Source: Pachyseris speciosa
Taxonomy: Eukaryota; Cnidaria; Anthozoa; Scleractinia; Pachyseridae
Assembly (NCBI GenBank): GCA_016490735.1
Contig: JAEMWC010000191.1
Location: 116,001-180,000, forward strand
Length of the DNA stretch: 64,000 nucleotides
Reading direction: 5' to 3'
The notes under the pieces: model-generated
The model's input: the letters and a program-made list of their open reading frames with translations, nothing else
The model's database searches: none
What the model was told of the DNA's origin: nothing
Program-made: the position numbers and the translations under genes
Shown: piece by piece, positions 30,681-44,716 of the stretch
Layout: the number at the start of each line of letters is the position of its first letter
Numbering within the stretch: the stretch's first letter is position 1

Positions 30681-32264
30681 GAGAGCAGATCTCATTTAAA
30701 CTCTAGAGAATTAATAGCTTTGAATTTCATACCTTTTACCAAGACATGAATGGCTGGCGGGCCAAACTTTGTACATTTCTGCGCAGTAATTAGAACTTCT
30801 TATCTTTGTTTCCTTCCGTTGAGCTTCTTCAATTTTTAGCTCGCCATAGTCACTGAGTAGAAACGAAATAGCTAAAGAAAAAATATATTAGCCTGATCGA
30901 AAAAGGCAAAAGACATCAGAATTGTTACTTTTCTTTTTTAAGCGCAGTCGGAAAACCATATAACAACCGTCCTACTGAACTTATTTCATGAGGACCGTGG
31001 TGACGAGTATTGTCCCTTAATTGTCTAGGCACGGTCTTGGACTCGGCTACCAAAGGTCCCTAGTGCAGTCCTCGCGCTTGGGATCATAAGAATTATAGCC
31101 GCAATATCAGCCATACATACCATGTACGAAAATTTGGTTCTCCATAAATAAAATCTCAAATCTCAATCTCAAATCTTTATTTTAACGCGGTAAAAACTCA
31201 TCAGATGATTGCCGTGAACATAAAATACAACTACAATAATTCCTAACAACAATAAATACGTACCTAAAAAATGCAAAACTGGTGATCATTTGATTTATTC
31301 TCTTGAGCTGAATTGTCGATTAACCCTCTGCACCCTGAGGGATTGCAATTTTTTTCCAAATTTTTGGTAATCACTAGTCTGGAGCACTAACCTTCTCCAT
31401 ATGAGGAGTTGTGATGGAAATAACTGCGGTCTTGCGACACTGTGGGCTCGAACTAAGATGTGATGCCACGTATATTAGCGGCCGCTGTCGGTTTAATGAG
31501 TCGACAAGCTTGATTCTGGAAAGCTTGCCGCTTTATAAGTGTTTTTTTTTCCGAGCCATTTTCCTCTACAAAAGCCCCCCAGGCTGGCATCATTAAGCTA
31601 GAATGTGGGCAAAGGCAAGCCTCGCCTCTGAAAGTAAACAGAGGTAAGAGGTGGTTTCATGCTGACTTAGACGCCAAATATGCAGTCTGTAGATGGATTC
31701 CAGCACCTAACAAGGCAATTTGGTAAGTTCAATCAATGCAATATTTTGCTAGTAGCACTGGGTGGCTCGACACTTGGAACTGGAAGGAAATGGAAGAGTT
31801 CTATGCTCGTCGTATGGCTGAATTCGTTTCGAGCGCGAACAAGGCGACTTGAAATATAAGCGACTAGCTCCAATAAAATGGCTAACGCGTGGCCCGTAGA
31901 ATAAGTGAGAGGAAAATTGCCATCCAGATACCAAGGTCTGGCCTTAAGTTTTGCTGTAAATGTAGAATTGTGAATTTTGGGTAATGTTTTTGGTTTAAAA
32001 AGTTGACCACAAAAAAGTGTAATTTTGGTGTTGTTCTGTGGTCAAAAGACTGGCATTTTAGGCTTTGTTGCCAAACAAACGGTGCTATGCAGCACAATAC
32101 GGGTGTTGTAATCGTTTTTTTTGCTGTGATAATTGCAAAAACCACCAGTTGGTGCTGTTCACACATTATTATGACGTTCTGCCAAACTTTAAACAAGAAA
32201 TAAATCATAAAAGCAAAAGCGGTTCATTTTACGCATATATGCGTAATTGGGATGCAAAGGGTTA
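30681..32264. other. No recognisable gene
   Basis: Short ORFs only, none with domain features. A small CTCAAATCT-type repeat occurs near 31150-31180. Confidence 0.55.
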
Positions 32265-32265
32265 A

Positions 32266-32308
<43 letters not shown>

Positions 32309-32309
32309 G
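32266..32309. repeat. TAA trinucleotide microsatellite
   Basis: About 14 tandem TAA/AAT units. The minus-strand ORFs reading poly-Leu or poly-Tyr through it are artefacts. Confidence 0.95.
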
Positions 32310-32388
32310 TCGAGTCTTTGTTCCTTACTGCGCAGGCTTGAAGAAACGAGCGGCTCTCGAAAGATCCGTTGAGGTTTAGTACGATTCT

Positions 32389-32565
32389 GGGGCCCGTTTC
32401 TCGAAAGTCCCGGTAACTTGACGGCCCCGAAACCATGTTTTGAAATCAAAATCTCATGAAACTTTACCGTATAATTTTCAAAACTTTTGAAACTCCTATC
32501 TGAAATGGAAAACAAAACAGCTTAACGGGCCCCGTAATTACCGGGAGCTTCGAGAAACGGGCCCC
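32389..32565. mobile_element. 177-bp MITE with 28-bp TIRs
   Basis: GGGGCCCGTTTCTCGAAAGT... (32389) and its inverted copy ending ...CGAGAAACGGGCCCC (32565) differ at two positions over 28 bp. No coding potential. Confidence 0.85.
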
Positions 32566-34846
32566 TGATTTTTTTTTTTAACAATACAAATGACCGGAAG
32601 TAAAACAGAAGTACAACTTGGCGCTAAACCCTATGCGTGGGCAGTTCAATCGGGAGTCCGACATTTTCGATCTTCTGAATCAGACCTTACCAGAGTACGC
32701 TCGTTTCCAGACCGCTGAATAAGGGAACAAAGACTCTGGTTACGAGATAGGGGCTGGCAGCACACTGATGAAACGGCGGCTTACAACCGCTCGAATTCGC
32801 AAATTAACTATTCAATGATAGCGGAGCTCCGGCTGCCTAGAAAAGCACCATGGTTAAGAAAATATGGTAACACATCTGTTGGAGAAAAATTGGTTTTGGT
32901 CACCGTACGAGCGTACGAGCGTACGTCCGCCCTTCCGTGTATGGTATATGAAATGTCCCATTAAATGTATCCTAATAATAATAATACAACATGATGGCCA
33001 CACTCCAGCTGACCACCTAGCTTACAGCGCACTGGCGTACTGGCTTTCGATTGGATATCTTGAGACTATGGTGTTTTATTTGAAGGAACCTACCTCACGC
33101 TCTCTGGTTAGATTAGGTAAGAAGAGGTGTACACTCAGAACAACGTGAATCTGTACCTGCTATACATTCTGCTTGGATCAAGAACACCCAAAATAGCTGA
33201 ACATTTTGTTTCATGCTATATTGAGTGTTCTCGTTCCCAGCAGGGCCTTGTTTCGTTTTGTTTGTTCGGGTGTTTCGTTGTTTGTTATTTTTGGGGGTTG
33301 GGGGAGGGGGACTGGGGGAGGGGGGTCACTTAGAGTGGTGGGGTCACTGATCGATTCACTCTCATGGTTTCAGAACCATTGCCGTAAAATGTAGCATTAA
33401 AGGAAGATGAAAACGAGGCTCAAAACTGTAAATAATGTGTTGAAATATGACAGGAAACAACTTTGTTAAGGAACATGACTTAGAACATTTTCTTCCAACA
33501 AGAGCAGTGCAACCTCTCAGTATGAGTCTAAAATAAATCAAACTAACTCAGAATTCTACACAAAATAGACTTTATTTGTTCTTGACCTGGTAGTAAACAG
33601 CACAATGATATAATCTTTATGTTGTTCTTCGCCAGAAAGGGAACGTAAAGAAGCAAACTAAATCAGCTCACATTTAAAAGAAGGAGATTGGCTGTCTCTG
33701 GTAGGGCTCATTGTTATGTAGCAATGTTCCAAATTAAAATTCGTCGTTTCAATTCTTTTTTGCATTCTTTTAAAATATCTTTTCTCAAATGATCAGTTGA
33801 AAACCGAAGCTGTGATGATACGGGCAGAGAGGGGGGTTGCCTACACACTAATGAATGAACAAAATTGAGCTCGTTGAGCTGTTGAATGTACAAGAGGACG
33901 TCACGAAAAATACCCCTTCTTTAAACTTCGAGAAGGGCCAAGTGGGTTGAGAAGTGGCCGAATGACACAAAACTTAACCCCAGGCGAACGTTAGAGGTGA
34001 AATGGTGATCTTTCCGGCTGTTGTTGAGTTTTACACAGCTAACCTATGACCTCGATCTTGATAGCGTGTTACGAAGCTCGTTTAGTTAAAACAACACTGG
34101 CCGCTTCTCTGCCTGCACAGCTTCACTCTTAGTCTTAGTTGCCTACTTTTTTGTTCGTTCCAGGCGAATTTTTTGCGTGCGCGGTATAAATGGTATGCTG
34201 TTAGCAAATCAACTGCTGTCAGTGAAAAAATGTCATTTCTATAATTAGATAAATCTACTTTAATCAAAATACTTCTTCTTTCACTTCAAGGCGCAGATAC
34301 TATGCGAATGCAAAAGGCATGAATACCTCTATATAACTTTGAACGAGGCAATGTTCAAGATAGAGAGCGACTTACTGTGAAAAATACCCACGTGGCTCTG
34401 CCACTGGCTGCTTATTAATAATTTGCTACGGTTTTTGTTCTTATTCGATTGTCTTCGAGAATGAAAACATCAAAGTTGAATAGAGGAATTCAGGTGTTTG
34501 TGTTCGTCCTTTTATCTTAAACTTAAAGACATTCTGAAATTTAGAGCAAGTTTTCTTGTGAAAGAAAATAACTTTTCAACCCTTTTTGGGAGGAGAATTA
34601 CTTCATTTTGAGTGTGCCTCTTCCTTTTAAGGCGAACCTAAAGAAAAAGGGAAGAAGTGTTACTTCATTGACCGCGATCCATCAGAACAAAAGTTTACAA
34701 AAATATTTCAAACTGTCGGCTGATCGTTGAATTGATCAGTCAGTCAGTCACGCTGAAATCTCACGTACGTAAGCAGCCTTGGGATTACGATAGCTGGTCG
34801 TTTCAGGATGGAGCATGCTCATCAAGACGAATGTTCAGTAAAATTA
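32566..34846. other. No recognisable gene
   Basis: Contains a G-rich run near 33292-33330 and short chance ORFs. Nothing supports an exon series. Confidence 0.55.
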
Positions 34847-34849
34847 AAT

Positions 34850-35010
34850 AAGGCCCGGTTCAAACGTCGAACTTTACATGCGCCGAACCTAATTATTAGG
34901 TTCGGCGCATATAAAGTTCGACGTTTGAATCAAATAGGATCGACACTTTTGTATTTGGGTCGACCTTGCCGTTCTATTCGACTGTGCCAGTCGAATAGAA
35001 CAGCAAAAGT
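34850..35010. repeat. Tandem fold-back repeats (GTTCGACGTTTGAA family)
   Basis: 34857-34930 is almost a perfect palindrome, with TTCAAACGTCGAACTTTA and TAAAGTTCGACGTTTGAA as arms and CCTAATTATTAGG at its centre. 34972-35003 is a second one (GTTCTATTCGACTG / CAGTCGAATAGAAC). Related fragments lie at about 35500-35575 (AGGTTCGACGTCTGAATC). Likely one larger MITE with internal palindromes. Confidence 0.75.
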
Positions 35011-35902
35011 TCGACTGCGATTCAGACGTCCAACTTTACGTGTGCCGAATGTAATGCATACATTACAAATACATTATATAAACTATTTTTACCCACAATT
35101 CTACACGTTCATGCAAGGTGTCATGCGCCAAAGGCATGCTTTCAAACAAGATGGCGGCAAAAGAGGAGAGAGTTTGTCCTTCACGCTTGAAAAACACGAA
35201 ATAACGTCAACCTTTGTGTTTCTGCCCTACCGACGATAGGATTGAGGAACAGTCGTGATGGTATCTCGTTAGGATGAAATCAATAACAAAAGAACGAAAG
35301 AAACATTTGTAAAACTTGCTTTCTACGGTGGTGTAGTGCCATTTGTATGTTTAACCGCCTTCTTCTATTTTCACGGATGGCATTAGCGAGCATAACAAGC
35401 TTCGAATTTTCACAGTGTTCGTTTCGCCGCGGCATATTGATTTCATCAAGATTTCAAACAAGAACCGCCGACCTCAAAGGTTTTGTGTGAATTACCAAAT
35501 TAAGTTCGACATCATTAGGTTCGACGTCTGAATCAACGGTCGCACTTAATAATTTGGGTCGACCCAAATAGATATGGACAGCTTTTCCGCATAATGAAAA
35601 ACCAATCCCGAAGCCTGATGTGCATCACAAAAAATCCTTAATCTCACAAGCTGTATTCACCAAATTTTACCGCATTTATGACAGAGGTGCATGTTCGAGT
35701 ACTTTCATTCGAAGTGTTAAACCTTTTTAGGTTATTCTTGGAACGCACTGTGTTCCTCTTTATAATTTGGGCAATCTATGTATCGTACGTTAATTTGTCA
35801 AGGGGGATTAATGTAAATGTAATCGTCATAGATCCACAGTGCACGTGTTGGTCAGCTAAAGCGGAGTGGTTAACATTTAAGGCCATGCGTGAGAGAAAAG
35901 TA

Positions 35903-36305
35903 TACCGTAAAAGCTCTAAGCCCCCCTCTCTAATAAGGCCCCCGTTTGGGAATCGGTTTTTGTAATAAGTCCCCCCTCTCTAATAAGCCCCGCCCCCCTC
36001 CCTTTTGGGACACGAGATTTTGTAATTATTCCCTCCTAACCCTCTTACGAAATACACTTTATGTGGCCCAGTTGGTTTGTTTTTAAACAAATATACAATA
36101 AAACACACAATACTGTTTCCTCCTCGGTATTAAATAATACAGTTTTACTGTAGTTGTTTGAGATTTGTACAGAAACTATTTAACACGAAAACGGCATGCT
36201 CAAAGACTTGAAATAAGCCCCCCTCTACAGTAAGCCCCCCCACCCCCCTCAATAAGGCCTGAAATTAAATAAGCCCCTCGGGGGCTTAATAGAGCTTTTA
36301 CGGTA
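35903..36305. mobile_element. MITE with TACCGTAAAAGCTCT termini and C-rich core
   Basis: Inverted ends TACCGTAAAAGCTCTAAGCC and ...GAGCTTTTACGGTA. The interior has repeats of AATAAGCCCCCC. A diverged second copy lies at about 41348-41715, inside an intron of the SEA-domain gene. Confidence 0.8.
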
Positions 36306-36344
36306 GTTCTAAACGTAGTTTATTATATCTCTCACTTAGTACGC

Positions 36345-36610
36345 GCGCTGCGATTGGTCAATGTTGGGGGACGTATTCAGTACGGCCCGCTTGACGTCAA
36401 CTAGTTTTCTTTCCCGCACGCCGGATTAACCTCAGAGATATAATAAATATCGTACTAACCTCGTTTTCTCGGTCCGTACTGTAAGTTACGGATCCTTGTT
36501 TTTTCCCATTAATTTATGGCCCTCGGGCTTCGCGCTTGGGCCATAAATCGACAGAAAAAACTCGGTCCGTAATTTACAGTACGAACCTCGAACTCGGTTA
36601 GTAAGAGGTA
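36345..36610. repeat. Fold-back repeat (GGTCCGTA / TACGGACC family)
   Basis: TATCGTACTAACCTCG...GGTCCGTACTGTAA on the left matches an inverted TTACAGTACGAACCTCG...GGTTAGTA on the right. The centre is GGCCCTCGGGCTTCGCGCTTGGGCC. Non-coding. Confidence 0.65.
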
Positions 36611-37641
36611 TTTATTGTTGTTTTCTTTGTTTCCAAGCGCTTGATTAACTCACATCTTGTAGATCTTCATGGCTTTTGTACTCAAAGTAACGTCGGTCAG
36701 TTCTCTCTTTTTCTTCATTTTCCCTAGGAAACTGTTGATCATGTGCTTAATGTTGGTTTTCCAGTGAACAAGTGGATTTCCCTGCCTGACTCCCGCGTCC
36801 ATTACTTTGTGAATAAACTCGCGCCCTTCCGCTGATAACAGGAACGCAAAAACATCGCGTTAGTATGCTGTTTAGAGGTAATACAATAATTGAAGCATTT
36901 ATTAATCGCAACGAGAGTTTTAATGGATATGTGAAGCAATATGTTACAACCACTTTTTATAGACAATGCGGTGAATGGATGTTTGTAGTGTGTACCTCAC
37001 AAACGAACAGAAAGTCAAGTGGGAAAGAACCCAAACGAGGGCATCACCCAATCTCTCTCAAAAGAAAATACAGTGAACTCCTTCTAAGGCCGACACTTTC
37101 GGGATCAGCTCTAAGTGTCTGCCTTACAGAGGTGTCCGCAATGGAGGGAGTTTCCTTACATGGAATGCAGCATGAAGTATGGGTTGATTCGACTGGATGT
37201 GTGCCTTAGGGAGGTGTCCGCTCTTCAGTGAAGTGCACATTGAGGGAGTTCATTGTATCAAATGCTATCACTAATTTGGAAAGCCAAGCAATTACGCGCA
37301 GGTAGAAGGCCCATACAGTACGCTTTACCTTTCGTAACCTTTTTAATCGAGAAATCTGTCTAGCAATAAAATGCCACCTTACAGTTTGTTTTGTTTTTGT
37401 TTTTTGTTTTTTGTTTTTGTTTTTGTTTTTTGGTAGATTGTATATTTTTGCCTTTGGTGCGTTGTTGAAACAACGTGGACGTCTTTTCTTTTTGCGATCG
37501 TTGCCTTAAAATTAAAGAACAAGAAAAGGAACAAAAAATAATCGAAAGGGAAAAGAAAAGGTAAAAAATTCAAATACAAAGATATAACGGAATGATGTTG
37601 ACTCAAAGAACCGGATCGACAAATCAAATCGAGATGGAACG
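36611..37641. other. No recognisable gene
   Basis: Holds a GTTTTTT low-complexity tract (37385-37435). It may contain the 3' UTR of the minus-strand SEA-domain gene. Confidence 0.5.
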
Positions 37642-37919
37642 TCAATTAAGCACGTTCGTTTTCAAGCCACATAAAGGTTTTCTGTAATTACCGGAATTTT
37701 CGAGGCACGCTCGCTGGTCCACGTGTTGTTTGTCATAAGCCGAGAGCCTGATAAGTATAGCATAATGCCAGTACAGCCAGTATCTCTGTTGAGGTCCACC
37801 AAGGAACTCAATTGGGCTGGGCTCATCCATGTTCTGACAGATGATGTTCAAGTGACAGTTTGGCCGCGCTTGAATGACGTACTCGCCATCCTGGGATCCA
37901 ATTCCAGAAGAACGGATTT
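37642..37919 (-). CDS. C-terminal exon with DGEY motif (GON-like?)
   Basis: Reads [16 protein letters not shown] then [16 protein letters not shown]. The spacing SG...DGEYxI...xxC..M....P.E(F/Y) recalls the GON domain of ADAMTS proteins. The first Cys of that family is not seen. After about 37800 the reading is not domain-like, so a donor near GGTGGACC (37796 region) could end the exon earlier. Confidence 0.4.
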
Positions 37920-40900
37920 CTGCGCATGACTTTGGAATTCCTTAAACGTCATACAAATTGTTATTATTTTTTCACACAAACTGTACAAAATGAGTTTTCA
38001 AAAATAATTCAAATTATTGGAAATGGTAACAAAATACAGCGTGTAATTCTACCTTCTGGCAACGGAATGAGTCCTCCAGTGTAACCGGGCGGTGTAGAAA
38101 GCTGGTCGAAGCCAGTCGGCTGTGTTGGACTATTTGGGATTTGTCCTAAAAGAAATATACATGATCTTAACCAGACTGAATATGAATTCATTACCATTTA
38201 TTCGTCAACATCTCTGAGGAAAACGTGGATAAATGTATTCAGTATTGTACATGAAGTACTTAAAAGTTTAGCGAGGCCCCATGAACAATCAGCCTGACAA
38301 CCCCTTTGGACTAAGTTTTCTGAATCTAAAGTTCACGTCTTTAACCATTTATTCTTGACTAAGGCTGCGTTCGATTGACCGTATTCCGGAATAAGAATAC
38401 ATGGAATACAAGTTAAAAATCCTTCGTTTTTACGGAGATTCAGATTAAAATTGTGAAACATCCGCTAAAATGCTATTTTAAACATATTTTTATTATCCTT
38501 GCTGCTTCGAAAGGCCCCAAACATACAGTTTTAATCATCAATCCACGTATTCTTATTCCGGAATAGGGTCAATCGAACGCGCCCTTAATTAACCTCCTGT
38601 AGGTGTTGGTGAATATTGAACTCAAGACTAAGACTATCCCTTTCAAAATATAACAGCAACTTACCAAACTGATCAGATGGTGTATTGGAAGTGTTTGATA
38701 CGGAGAATGTATTTTGCGAATTCACCACTGTAAACGTGCAAGAAAGAAATGTCATGAGTAACGATGTTTCTTGTTTACAAACATTGTTATGACATAGCTA
38801 GTCAATTCTTGTAATTAAATTCAGTAGGGCAAGCGTGCATCATATTTCTATTGTGCACGTTGATTACGTCTGCGTTAAAGGGGCTAGGTCACGCTGTGAG
38901 TCTACGCACTAAGTCTGTTTTAACTTTCATCACGAAATTTCCACCGATCGGTGATAATAACTACGTCAAAATAATTGTACTTGAAGTTACTAAAAGATCA
39001 GATAAGTTCGACGTCGCGATTGCTCAGGATTAAACAGATTGAGTTCGAGTCAACGGTTACGGTGGACAATTTGAAAAAAAAGGTGTCCCACTCTTTTACA
39101 AATTTGTTGCTTCCCAGTGCGCATGCGCGAGTCATGACCTAGCCCCTTCTGAGCAATCGCGACGTCGAACTTATCTGATCTTTTAGTAATTTCAAGTACA
39201 ATTATTAAACTTTATTTCGACGCAGTTATTATCACCGATCGGTGGAATTTTCATGATGAAAGATAAAACGGACTCAATGCGCAGAGTCACAGCGTGACCT
39301 AGCCCCTTAAAACTACCTCGTTGATAATGCTATGAAAAAATTGGTTCATGCATCAGCTGAGCGCTCATCGATACATGAAGCACTTGGGAAGTTTGGAGAA
39401 TACTCAAGAAGCTAGAGTTGCCGCATCTTTCGTGGTCTCCAAACTTACTGCGTGCTTCATATCTCGATGAAGGTACGCTGACGCATTAGCCAATTTTTCA
39501 GTGTTGACATTCAAGTGTGACGGAACACTGATGACCGCTATAGTAACCTAAACAGAAGAGGAGGTGGCTAACAACTGAAATTTAACGATACGGTTGAGGC
39601 CGATAACTCGCTCTTTGAAAGGAACCTCCATTGTTAAAGCAAACTGACCCTAAATTGTCGGAAATAATTTCTAGAAACGTGAAATAACATTTAAGAATGC
39701 ACAAAATTGGTTATGATGATCGCCTATTTTCACCTTTAAACTTCCTCGCGCAGCCTATTCTGGATTTCAGGACGTCAGTTGGTTGTAGTTATTGTTAAGA
39801 AGTAAGTGAGCAGAAAATCGTTTATGTTAAACAACTGGGCAACCACGTTTCAAACTAACGAATATAGTAATCATTTAACAGCAATTCAGGGGCACCCAAC
39901 CAGCAAACGAATTCTGTAAAAAGGCATTTTTAAGTACCTTAAAGTGTTTGAAGTCTGTCAGTTAAAGTGATGTTTTCGTTAGCAACAAGAATTTGATCTA
40001 TTCGGATCCCTTAGCTGGAATTTTAATTTCTCGAAAATGTAAGGGGGCAAAATCTTCCTTTCAGAAAATGCTAGTTGAAATGAACCTACCGCAAACTTTC
40101 TAGAGAAATATTTTTTCCTAAAATACTAGCTGACGTTTTTGACTGCCAAAAACAGCTATTAAGGCCTTTTTGAAAACCTCAGGGGTTATGATTTCCCGCT
40201 TGCGAATCTTTGAGGCCACGTTTCAGTTACGAAAATCCGAGCCTAATATAAGGCGAACAACCCTCTACTGAACAGTTCAATTACCAAAACTTGCTGTTGG
40301 CTGCCCCTGTCAATTTGTTGTAAGAATGAAGGTTCCCTCTAATGAAATGATACAGTTCTTTAGCAATGAAAACGTTTTAATTTTCTCTTTCTTTTCCAAT
40401 GGAAAAGATCACTAAAAGACTGGGAAGGAAAACCAAAAGAAACGTAAACTGACCGGGAACAGCAGGTGGAACTGCAGGGGTCACCGTTGTGTTTGTCACT
40501 GGTTCTGGCAGTGATGTGACAGCTGCAGTGGGTACAGTGACAGCTTCCGTGGCTGCAACCGGTTGTGTAGCATTGTACGTTTGAGGAGCTGTTGGGATGG
40601 CTGGCGGCGAGGTTTGATTAAAAACGGGAACTGGGTAAACAGGTGACGTCGTGGTGTTGGACATGACTGGAAAATAAAAATGAAAATAAGATGTTTCTCC
40701 TAGAATAAAAAGTATTGGTGTAACTGTTGAAGTTCAATTTTACCCTTGGTTCAATTTTTATTTTCTTTTGTTCTTGTATGATAATCTATGATAACGTCAG
40801 TATAAAACAAGGGATCATAAAAATTGAATCAAAGATAAAATTGAACCACAGCATAACCCTAGTCCATTACCTATAAAGGGGACACGCACGCTATTCCCAC

Positions 40901-43140
40901 CCTTACATTCTTAGCATGCACTTTTCCTTTGAGCATTACCACGAACATTTGATTCGCTTTAGCAATCGAATTGTGCCTTACTTTTATAAGCAGATATTTT
41001 GAGTTGCATGAAACGTTGTTCAAGAACCGAAGTGATACTTTGATCACCATCAATAAATATGTTTAGTTGTCAAATTAAATATTTTGTAAACATTTGTATT
41101 ACTAATGTGAAGTGATAACCTCGTCCTTTGGTAAGGTGTATTAATACGGTATCGCACAAGTGGATCATCTTGATAAAAATGTTCTGGACATCAATTGTCC
41201 GGATTAATTTTTAGCACTGATGTTAAAAGAAAAAGTGATGGTACACTAGCACGACCCACATGTACTCCAGTGATGACGATTTTCTTTACCTCTAAAGGTA
41301 ATGACAAAGATATGAAAAACGAGGCTTTGATCATTCTTGGTAATTATCGTAAAAGCTTTATTAAGTCCCCCCGTCTCTATTAACCCCCCCCCCCTTCTCT
41401 AATAAGCCCCCCGTTTGGAAGTAGGTTTTTGTAATATACCCTCCTCTCTAATACGCCCCGTCCCTTTTGGGACATGAGATTTTGTAAGTAGTCCCTCCTA
41501 TTCCCTCCTACAAAATCCACTTAATGAGAGGCCCAGTTGGCTTGTTTTTAATCAAATATACACTCAAACACATAATACTGTTTGCTGCTCTTTATAAAAT
41601 AATACAATTTCACTGCAGTTGTTTGAGTTTTGTACAAACACTGTTTTTAAACGAAAACGGCGTGTTTCAGATTTGAAATGAGCCCCCCTCTCTAATAAGC
41701 CCCCGTTAATGCTTTTGTGGTAGTCAGCTTAGATAACTACATACCTGAAGCATTGGGATTGAAGTACTCGTAGGGGGTAGCCGTCGGGGATGGAGGATAC
41801 CCTGAAAATTAAACCGTTTTTAGGTGAGCAATGCTCTCAACTCGAGTACAATTACAGTATTTTGTACTTGAGCTTAGCACACGGCTAGAACTACCATCAT
41901 TTAATTTAGAATGGATGCATAGATCCTTCAAAGTTTTAGCTTGTAAATTATAGAAGTGTTTGCCTTTGAGTGTGAGAGAATCACAGAATATTATCTTATT
42001 TAAGCGATCACTTAATGTCCATATGGCTTAAAGGTTAGTGCTTATAACTTTGTCCTATTTGTGAATTTTATGAGTGTCATGCATTGTAAAGATTGTTAAA
42101 TCTGTAAATATGATATGTCAATATGAATAAGTTTAGCGCTTGTATTTTGAGTTAACTGGTTGCTATTACATTAGTTTTAATATTTAGATCGCTTATAGTC
42201 ATTTTCATTTATTACCAACATACACATTTTAAAGAGATCTTGGGAGCGCCTGGGTGTTACATTTGGATAAATTTTGATTTGATTTGATTTGACAGCTCAT
42301 AATCAACTTACCTGCTTGCTGGACGGAATCTTTGAATATGGGGATTCCGCCAAGGAAGCCCCCCTGAACCAGCTGCTGCAGGGGTACAAGGGTTGGGGTC
42401 TGTCCCGGGGAAAAGTTGATTGTGAATGAAGCCAGAACTTCCTGATCAGGTGTCTCACTGAATGAAGGGAACGCAAAAACCAGAAAAAATAATTTTTTGC
42501 AACAAAAAAAGTTGTCCATGAAATATCATCGTCAACGCTTAAAAAAATGTCAGGAGGTAACGGCATTTTCTCTGTTTTCACCTTAGTCCTGTTACTTGTG
42601 ATGTGACACTGTAATTGTAGGGAACATACGCGGCATTGATCTGGCGGGAAAAAATGAACATTTTTAATACATCTCGAAGTTACTGTTCCTTTTAACTAAT
42701 CATTTAACCCTGAAGTCTTTCAGTCAGACAGTCAGCCAGTCAGTTCTTCAGTCAATCTTTCGGTCAGACAGCCAGTCTGTATTTCATCCAGTGGGCGTGA
42801 AGTCGGAAAGCTGTCATGTCTGCTGGTCGCTCTGTTGGTCTTGCACTGAGGCAGGCCAACGGTAAGCCAACGTAAATTTGTAATGCGCATATGGACATAT
42901 TTGTATGCTATATGCTATATTATTATTGTGATGATGATGATTATTATTATTGAGTGCGAATGATATATGAAATAAATCATATGAACCCATAAATGACCTG
43001 CTCTTAAGGTCAGTGGCTTCATAGCTCGGCTGGTACAGCATCGCACCGATATCGCGAAGTCACGGGTTCAAACTCTGTTGAAGTCCTGATTTTTTTTTCA
43101 GGCTTCTATACGCAACTGAGAGGATCATTTTTTCTTTTCA

Positions 43141-43183
<43 letters not shown>

Positions 43184-44682
43184 GGCTCCGGGCGTCCTTC
43201 ATCGTTACTTTCTTCTCCTGTTTACATCTCCAGCACTTTCCTAGGGATCCTTTCCGACCCCAATAGTACAGATCTCTGAATCAGTTCAATGGATGTGTCC
43301 ACACCTATGGTCCTCAGATTGTCTTTTAACCTCAGTGGTATTGTTCCCAATGCCCCCACCACTATGGGTATCGCCTTCGATCGATTTTCTTTCTCGTCTT
43401 CTTTCGCTTTCCATCTTCCGGGATTGCCACGTCTGTAATTTGGCAATTCTTCTCTCTTTTGTCAATGATCAATAAATCCGGTCTCCTTGCCTCAATCTCA
43501 TAGTCTGTTCGCACAGTAAAGTCCCACAGCATCTTGTACTCCTCATTTTCAAGTGCACTGTCCGGAACATGGTCATACCACCTCTCATTTCGCTCAAACC
43601 CATATTTTCCTGACAGGTCCCAATGAACCGTCCTAGCTACATTGTCATGTCTCTTTTTGTATTCTTTTTCCGCCAGTTTCGGGCACCCACTTACAATATG
43701 GCTGATGGTCTCGTTGTTTTGTTTGCACATTCCGCATTTGGTATCAGCCCGTGACCTGTCGACCATTGCTTTCACGTATTTTTTTTCTTATTGCTTGATC
43801 TTGTGCTGCAATAACAATAGAATCCGTTTCTTTTTTAAGCTTTCCTACTTTCAACCAAGTCCATGTTTCATCGTTTCTTTGATCTTCGCTCTGCCTCGCA
43901 AATTGCCCATATAATGGCATCTCCTTCCATCCTTGGTTTTCCTCCTATCTTTAAAACTTGCAGCCGTTTCTTAGTTTTCAACTCCTTTCCTCCTGACTGC
44001 TTTCAAAATCTTCTCCTCACTGGATCCAACAATATTCCTACCTGACTGACAGCAATATTCCTACCTGACTGACACAGTCTTCTACCGAGATGAGGGCTCT
44101 TCCCCCCTCCTTCCTTGGAACAAAGAGTCGCTTTACGCAATCTCGTGGGTGAAAGCTCCCGTTCAATGTCATCAATTTTCTTGTTCTGCGGTCTAAATCC
44201 TGGAGTTCTTGTTTCTTCCAATCAATTATACCCCCTGCATATCTGATAAGTGTTACTGCCCAGGTGTTTATGCACTTATCTGGTTTCCACCGTTTAGCTT
44301 CGATTGTGCAACTTTTCTGACCCGACGAAAGTATTCCTTCCCGATTTTTTCCTTCATCGTGTCATGCAACATGGCGTCCACCTCAAGCACTCCTAAATAT
44401 TTGTATCGTTCGCTTTCTTTCACAGCTCTTCTTGTAGTCTCGTTAGGTAATGTAATCCCTTCTGAATGTGCCAGTCTACCATGCTTTAGTACCAGGACGG
44501 CACATTTTTCGATGCCAAATTTCATACCAATCTCCTTGCTGATTATTCGCACTGTTATTATTATTATTATCAGCTTTGTGAACTGGATGATCTTTTTCCG
44601 GTTTGCTTCCTAAGGGACCGGGTCATAGCCATTATTATTATTATGCAGCAGTTTCAACTTTTGTATGCTTAATACAGTTAAA

Positions 44683-44716
<34 letters not shown>

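Noticed and set aside
32189..32515. Poly-Leu/poly-Tyr minus-strand ORFs
   Set aside because: Translation of a TAA microsatellite.
43005..43080. Functional tRNA gene
   Set aside because: A and B boxes are present, but no complete cloverleaf could be drawn and a SINE-type tail follows.
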